Source: Acinetobacter sp. ANC 4204 (GTDB taxonomy: Bacteria; Pseudomonadota; Gammaproteobacteria; Pseudomonadales; Moraxellaceae). From it: 64,000 nucleotides of DNA. The stretch lies in assembly GCF_002135205.1 (NCBI RefSeq), contig NZ_NEFZ01000003.1, positions 272,905 through 336,904 of the forward strand, given 5' to 3'. This document shows, in pieces, positions 56,189 to 64,000 of this stretch. Position 1 is the stretch's first letter; the number at the start of each line of letters is the position of its first letter. Below the pieces are notes generated by a model. It ran no database searches and was not told the DNA's origin. It worked only from the letters and a program-made list of their open reading frames with translations. The translations under genes were made by a program, and so were the position numbers.

Positions 56189-56216
56189 TTGCGTTATAAA
56201 TAAAACTATATAGAAT
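56189..56216 (+). promoter_or_regulatory. rRNA operon promoter
   Basis: TTGCGT (56189-56194), a 16-base spacer and TAGAAT (56211-56216), preceded by AT-rich sequence like an UP element. The start would be near 56223, about 227 bases before 16S. I could not find a convincing boxA in the leader. Confidence 0.65.
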
Positions 56217-56449
56217 ACGCAACACACCAACGCAATGTAGTTAATAACTTGAGGCGGAGGTCTTAATGGTGACGAACCATTGAGAAGATCATTAAGAGAA
56301 TAGAAGAACAACTTGTGTGGATTTTTACTGGTTGATCAATCGAAAATATTTCATTGATTGAAAGGTAGAAATTACTCGAAGTTTATTTGAGAAATTAATG
56401 TCAGAAAATTGATGAGCCAGAATTGTGACCTTAAGTCACTAAATGATTT

Positions 56450-57986
<1,537 letters not shown>

Positions 57987-58047
57987 ACGAAAGATTGACG
58001 ATTGGTAAGAATCCACAACAAGTTGTTCTTCATGACGATGTATCTGA

Positions 58048-58124
<77 letters not shown>

Positions 58125-58193
58125 AATCTGACTAACAAAGTATTGAATAAATGCTGAATGCAGAAAACAGAAACATTGACTTATTGATAAGCT

Positions 58194-58269
58194 GGGGACT
58201 TAGCTTAGTTGGTAGAGCGCCTGCTTTGCACGCAGGAGGTCAGGAGTTCGACTCTCCTAGTCTCCACCA
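58194..58269 (+). tRNA. alaT: tRNA-Ala (TGC)
   Basis: 76 bases. Acceptor stem GGGGACT/AGTCTCC, anticodon loop containing TGC, T-arm GTTCGACT and encoded CCA. Order Ile-Ala is the usual one. Confidence 0.97.
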
Positions 58270-58594
58270 TAGATTATAGAAATTAGTAAGTTAAAGCTTA
58301 TTAACTTCTGTGATTTATCGCAGTTTCCTGACCTGACGAAGGCTGGAAAAATCATTAACAGAATATATTTGAGTTGAAATAATTTGTTCATACTCGTTTT
58401 TAAGATCGACATTAACAGTGATTTATTACTGGATGATGAAGATTGAAGAAATGAGTTACTAGCGAAATTAACTGAATCAAGCGTTTTGGTATGTGAATTG
58501 AATTGAAGCTGTACGGTGCTTAAGTGCACAGTACTTCAAACTGTAATGTTGAACGTTCTCACTTGTAGGAACGATCGACTGTTTGGGGTTGTAT

Positions 58595-61488
<2,894 letters not shown>

Positions 61489-61666
61489 ACAACACCCAAA
61501 CAGTTGGTGTTGTGGTTCAAATCACTGCAAATACCTTGATTTAGTTATAAAGCTAAGTAGAATATCCAACTCAAATATACCTGTTAATGCATTCTATTTG
61601 GAACGAAGTAAGGCATAGACTGTAAGTACAGTTGAAATAAGACCCGAACAAGTCCATAACAGTTGT

Positions 61667-61781
61667 GCTGGCGACAATAGCAAGAGTGAACCACCTGATC
61701 CCTTCCCGAACTCAGAAGTGAAACCTCTTAGCGCTGATGGTAGTGTGGCGTTTGCCATGTGAGAGTAAGTCATCGCCAGCT
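61667..61781 (+). rRNA. rrf: 5S ribosomal RNA
   Basis: 115 bases from GCTGGCGAC to GTCATCGCCAGCT, with paired ends and the central CCCGAACTCAGAAGTGAAA. It follows 23S by about 180 bases. Confidence 0.96.
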
Positions 61782-61908
61782 CATTATTCAAAAGCCCCCT
61801 AACGATTAAGTTAGGGGGCTTTTTTTATTATGCGGTTAGCGAAATATAGAGGAAAGAAGAAGAGATCAGAAACCATATAGTATAAAAAATTTATATTCAT
61901 GCATGATC
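61705..61908 (+). repeat. Inverted repeat, left copy (5S end, terminator and flank)
   Basis: 204 bases repeated in inverted orientation at 63797-64000, with one mismatch that I can see (C at 61833). Homology runs from 5S through the terminator and about 80 bases beyond, and stops after GCATGATC. It would extend leftwards into the rRNA genes if the second operon were fully in view. Confidence 0.93.
61790..61830 (+). terminator. Terminator of the rRNA operon
   Basis: AGCCCCCTAAC with GTTAGGGGGCT around a short loop, followed by T7. The same hairpin ends the second, opposite rRNA operon. Confidence 0.92.
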
Positions 61909-61973
61909 ATGTGATTCCATATCTTTGTCTGCATTCTGCTCAGTCTGAAAGTTTAGAACGGCTTTCTTAATCT

Positions 61974-62947
61974 ACCCGAATCCTGTTTAAGTCAATGATT
62001 CCACAACCCGAATGATTGGCTTGTTTTGATGACATAATTGGTAAGCACATAAAGAGGCATAAATACCAGCTAAATAGCCTTCAACACTTCTCGCGTTACT
62101 TGTTACCAAATTATATTTCCCTTTGAGCAAACTAAATAACGTTTCTATTTTGTTGCGCTGCTTTAGATAATATTCATCTTCTTTTGACAATTGAACTGCC
62201 TGCATGTTTTTACGATGATATGTAATTAAATCAATATCTTGTTCTTTAAGCCTAGCTTTCAGTTCATGACTAATATAGCTACGATCAGCATAAAGCTTTG
62301 CTTTTAATCCTTCTACCAACTGTTTAACCATTTTGATATCCGCTGTATGTCCATTAGATAAAACTGAGTTCGCAATCTCACCTGATTGATTCATCAGTAA
62401 ATGTAGCTTACAACCAAAGAACCATCCCATTGAGCTTTTACCACGCGTTGCAATTGATGATATGGATTTATGTCGCTGAATACGCTGATTTTTACAGACT
62501 GGCAAAGTAGTTGAATCAATCAATAAATACGAACTTTGATCATCTTTCATCACAGCGAAATGCAAGGCATGTAAAGCGAGTTGATGTGTATTCACTAAAT
62601 GAATCATGCGCTGATAACAGGGTAAACTTTTAAATAAATGGCTTTTGTCTTGTTTCAACGATGAGAAAAATGCTTTGAAGTTATTAAAATGAGAACATTT
62701 ATACCAAATCGCAATGAAGATGATTTCTGAAATATTCAGTTGAGCGGTTCGAATTCTTAGACAATGGTGACATTCTTTAAGAAATTTCCAGTAAGTGGCT
62801 TCAAATTTTAAGAAGAAATCATCAATTACACAAAATAATTCTGTACTATCGAACATAAGGACTAGAGTTGTGAGTTTGGTGTGGTAACTCAACTGATAGC
62901 TCTAGTCCTCTTCTATTTCAAGCCTATTTACTATCCATGATTCGGGT
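61974..62947 (-). mobile_element. IS982-family insertion sequence, about 0.97 kb
   Basis: One intact transposase flanked by short terminal inverted repeats: ACCCGAATC at 61974-61982 and GATTCGGGT at 62939-62947, with weaker matches further in. The length of about 974 bp is normal for IS982. I could not identify a target duplication, so the ends could be off by a few bases. It is inserted between two facing rRNA operons. Confidence 0.78.
61987..62856 (-). CDS. IS982-family transposase
   Basis: A 289-residue transposase of IS982 type. The N terminus (STELFCVIDDFFLKFEATYW) is characteristic. The catalytic DDE residues are likely in SSYLLIDSTTLPVC (Asp), KLYADRSYIS (Asp) and NKIETLFSLLKG (Glu). 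The frame is complete, so the element may be functional. ATG 62856 gives the family start; a frame 12 codons longer has no better site. Confidence 0.9.
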   Translation of the reverse strand: MFDSTELFCVIDDFFLKFEATYWKFLKECHHCLRIRTAQLNISEIIFIAIWYKCSHFNNFKAFFSSLKQDKSHLFKSLPCYQRMIHLVNTHQLALHALHFAVMKDDQSSYLLIDSTTLPVCKNQRIQRHKSISSIATRGKSSMGWFFGCKLHLLMNQSGEIANSVLSNGHTADIKMVKQLVEGLKAKLYADRSYISHELKARLKEQDIDLITYHRKNMQAVQLSKEDEYYLKQRNKIETLFSLLKGKYNLVTSNARSVEGYLAGIYASLCAYQLCHQNKPIIRVVESLT

Positions 62948-63168
62948 TACTTAGGCTATTTAAATACAATCTATTTGTATCTATCTTTCATGTCATGGAA
63001 TCATGCTAAGAGCATTAGAAATCAGCGTGTTTGCCTAACATCGAAAATATCGCTTAAATAAAAGGCAAATTTAACAAATCCATAAAAGAGCATCTCTCAC
63101 ACTGGGTTGACTGCGCTTTACCTGATGAATATGATCATTTCAAATGCTAAAACCAACGGATATGCAGC

Positions 63169-63729
63169 TTGTTGAATTTTCAAAGATCCCTCCCCACATC
63201 TCAAATTAGAACCAAATCTGTTTTAATTTTAACAACAGCTTTAATATTTACAGGCTGTTCATCGCTCGGTGGTGGTTCTGTTGAAAAGCGTTCAGCAAAA
63301 TTAGCCAATGGTATTCAAAAGGCATATGCTGTTGAAGCAACTACAGCACAGCGTGTTGCGCCAATGATTGTGCAAAGTGCTGATCGTTATAATGTCGATC
63401 CATTGTTAATTGCGGCTGTTATAAGACAAGAGTCTAGTTACCGTAATTATGCTATTTCCCCTGCTGGTGCTATTGGCTTAACACAAGTTATCCCACGCTA
63501 TTGGCAACAAACTTGCCCTGGCGATTTATTTGAAGAAGTTAATAATATTAATTGTGGCACGTACATTCTCTCCAACTACAACCAAAAAGCAGAAAGTTGG
63601 CCCAAAGCTTTGGCTTATTATAATGTCGGTCCAACAGGCTACCATTCAAGCTGGAAGATGAAACGCCAAGGAAAAAAATATGCTAAACAAGTGAAAGAGC
63701 ATCAAAAAAGCCTAAAAGGAGCCTTATAA
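63169..63729 (+). CDS. Lipoprotein lytic transglycosylase (SLT domain)
   Basis: A 186-residue murein-cleaving enzyme. The N-terminal lipoprotein signal ends in the lipobox FTGC with lipidated Cys near residue 30. The SLT domain has the catalytic Glu in RQESSYRNYA (about residue 89), then SPAGAIGLTQVIP and ALAYYNVGPTGY. It would cut peptidoglycan as a membrane-anchored MltE/Slt-like enzyme. No in-frame ATG lies before the signal peptide, so a TTG at 63169 or 63172 must serve, with CGGAT upstream. It is trapped between two facing rRNA operons, next to the IS982 element. Confidence 0.85.
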   Translation: MLNFQRSLPTSQIRTKSVLILTTALIFTGCSSLGGGSVEKRSAKLANGIQKAYAVEATTAQRVAPMIVQSADRYNVDPLLIAAVIRQESSYRNYAISPAGAIGLTQVIPRYWQQTCPGDLFEEVNNINCGTYILSNYNQKAESWPKALAYYNVGPTGYHSSWKMKRQGKKYAKQVKEHQKSLKGAL

Positions 63730-63879
63730 GTTTTTCAAACATTGATCTTTGAATTGAGACACATGGAGATTCATTAACTTTTGAATAATCCTTTTAGATC
63801 ATGCATGAATATAAATTTTTTATACTATATGGTTTCTGATCTCTTCTTCTTTCCTCTATATTTCGCTAACCACATAATA

Positions 63880-63914
63880 AAAAAAGCCCCCTAACTTAAT
63901 CGTTAGGGGGCTTT
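63880..63914 (-). terminator. Terminator of the second rRNA operon
   Basis: Same AGCCCCCTAAC/GTTAGGGGGCT hairpin as at 61790, on the minus strand. Confidence 0.92.
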
Positions 63915-63923
63915 TGAATAATG

Positions 63924-64000
63924 AGCTGGCGATGACTTACTCTCACATGGCAAACGCCACACTACCATCAGCGCTAAGAGGTTTCACTTCTGAGTTCGGG
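63924..64000 (-). rRNA. rrf: 5S ribosomal RNA of a second operon, 3' part (truncated by window edge)
   Basis: The last 77 bases of a 5S gene on the minus strand, identical in the visible part to the 5S at 61667. It shows that a second rRNA operon points towards this one from the right. Confidence 0.95.

Larger units (their letters stand above)
63797..64000 (-). repeat. Inverted repeat, right copy (end of a second rRNA operon)
   Basis: Reverse complement of 61705-61908. It carries the 5S end, the operon terminator and the shared flank. Confidence 0.93.

Overview
The window is a stretch of Acinetobacter chromosome. The evidence is an Omp33-36-type porin at 9571, a second porin of the same design at 34365, a gammaproteobacterial 16S-Ile-Ala-23S-5S operon, AT-rich intergenic DNA, and housekeeping proteins of moraxellaceal type throughout. 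The species cannot be fixed from the sequence alone. Most of the window is ordinary core genome. Mobile DNA is limited to one IS30-family element (about 35200-36248) and one IS982-family element (about 61974-62947).

Layout. At 1-6600 are the 5' end of an MFS transporter running off the left edge, a DUF475/TerC-like membrane protein, tenA, a small CxxC protein behind a perfect Fur-box palindrome, uvrA, a structured intergenic repeat and a PPOX flavoprotein. At 6769-9570 are a membrane diguanylate cyclase and a 1-kb intergenic region holding two convergent candidate small RNAs, each with a TTTACA-N17-CATAAT promoter and a terminator. At 9571-13316 are the porin, a BetT-type transporter and an ion channel with an altered selectivity filter. 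At 13570-27534 is an acetate-utilisation neighbourhood: actP and its DUF485 partner, divergent from a CrbS/MxtR-type sensor kinase, then an unknown protein, the CrbR-type regulator and, further on, acs. Inserted among these are msuE-sfnG (sulfone use), a DoxX/SDR pair and ribE.

At 27981-39047 are an MscS channel, rsmE, waaA, an ArsR-old yellow enzyme operon with a dyad operator, prfB with its programmed frameshift, the second porin, the IS30 element, a HIT protein, a YARHG protein, a beta-hydroxyacid dehydrogenase and a PhaC-like hydrolase. At 39190-46862 is a long plus-strand run: metZ, ybaB-recR, rnd, ycgL, a membrane protein, a MoxR/VWA pair and trpB. At 46963-56020 are a CBS protein, several small unknown proteins, a catalytic/non-catalytic M16 peptidase pair, ftsY, tandem nitroreductase paralogues and a DUF2057 protein.

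From 56189 to the right edge is a complete rRNA operon (16S, tRNA-Ile, tRNA-Ala, 23S, 5S, terminator). About 2 kb further on, the 5S and terminator of a second operon appear on the opposite strand, so two rRNA operons face each other tail to tail. Between them lie the IS982 element and a lipoprotein lytic transglycosylase gene.

The observations most worth following are the convergent sRNA pair, the unknown gene between crbS and crbR, the Fur-box CxxC protein, the ion channel with a GLSD filter, the ArsR/old-yellow-enzyme switch, and the facing rRNA operons. I found no CRISPR array, prophage or obvious defence island. No computation or database search was run; family assignments rest on motifs and recalled family features.
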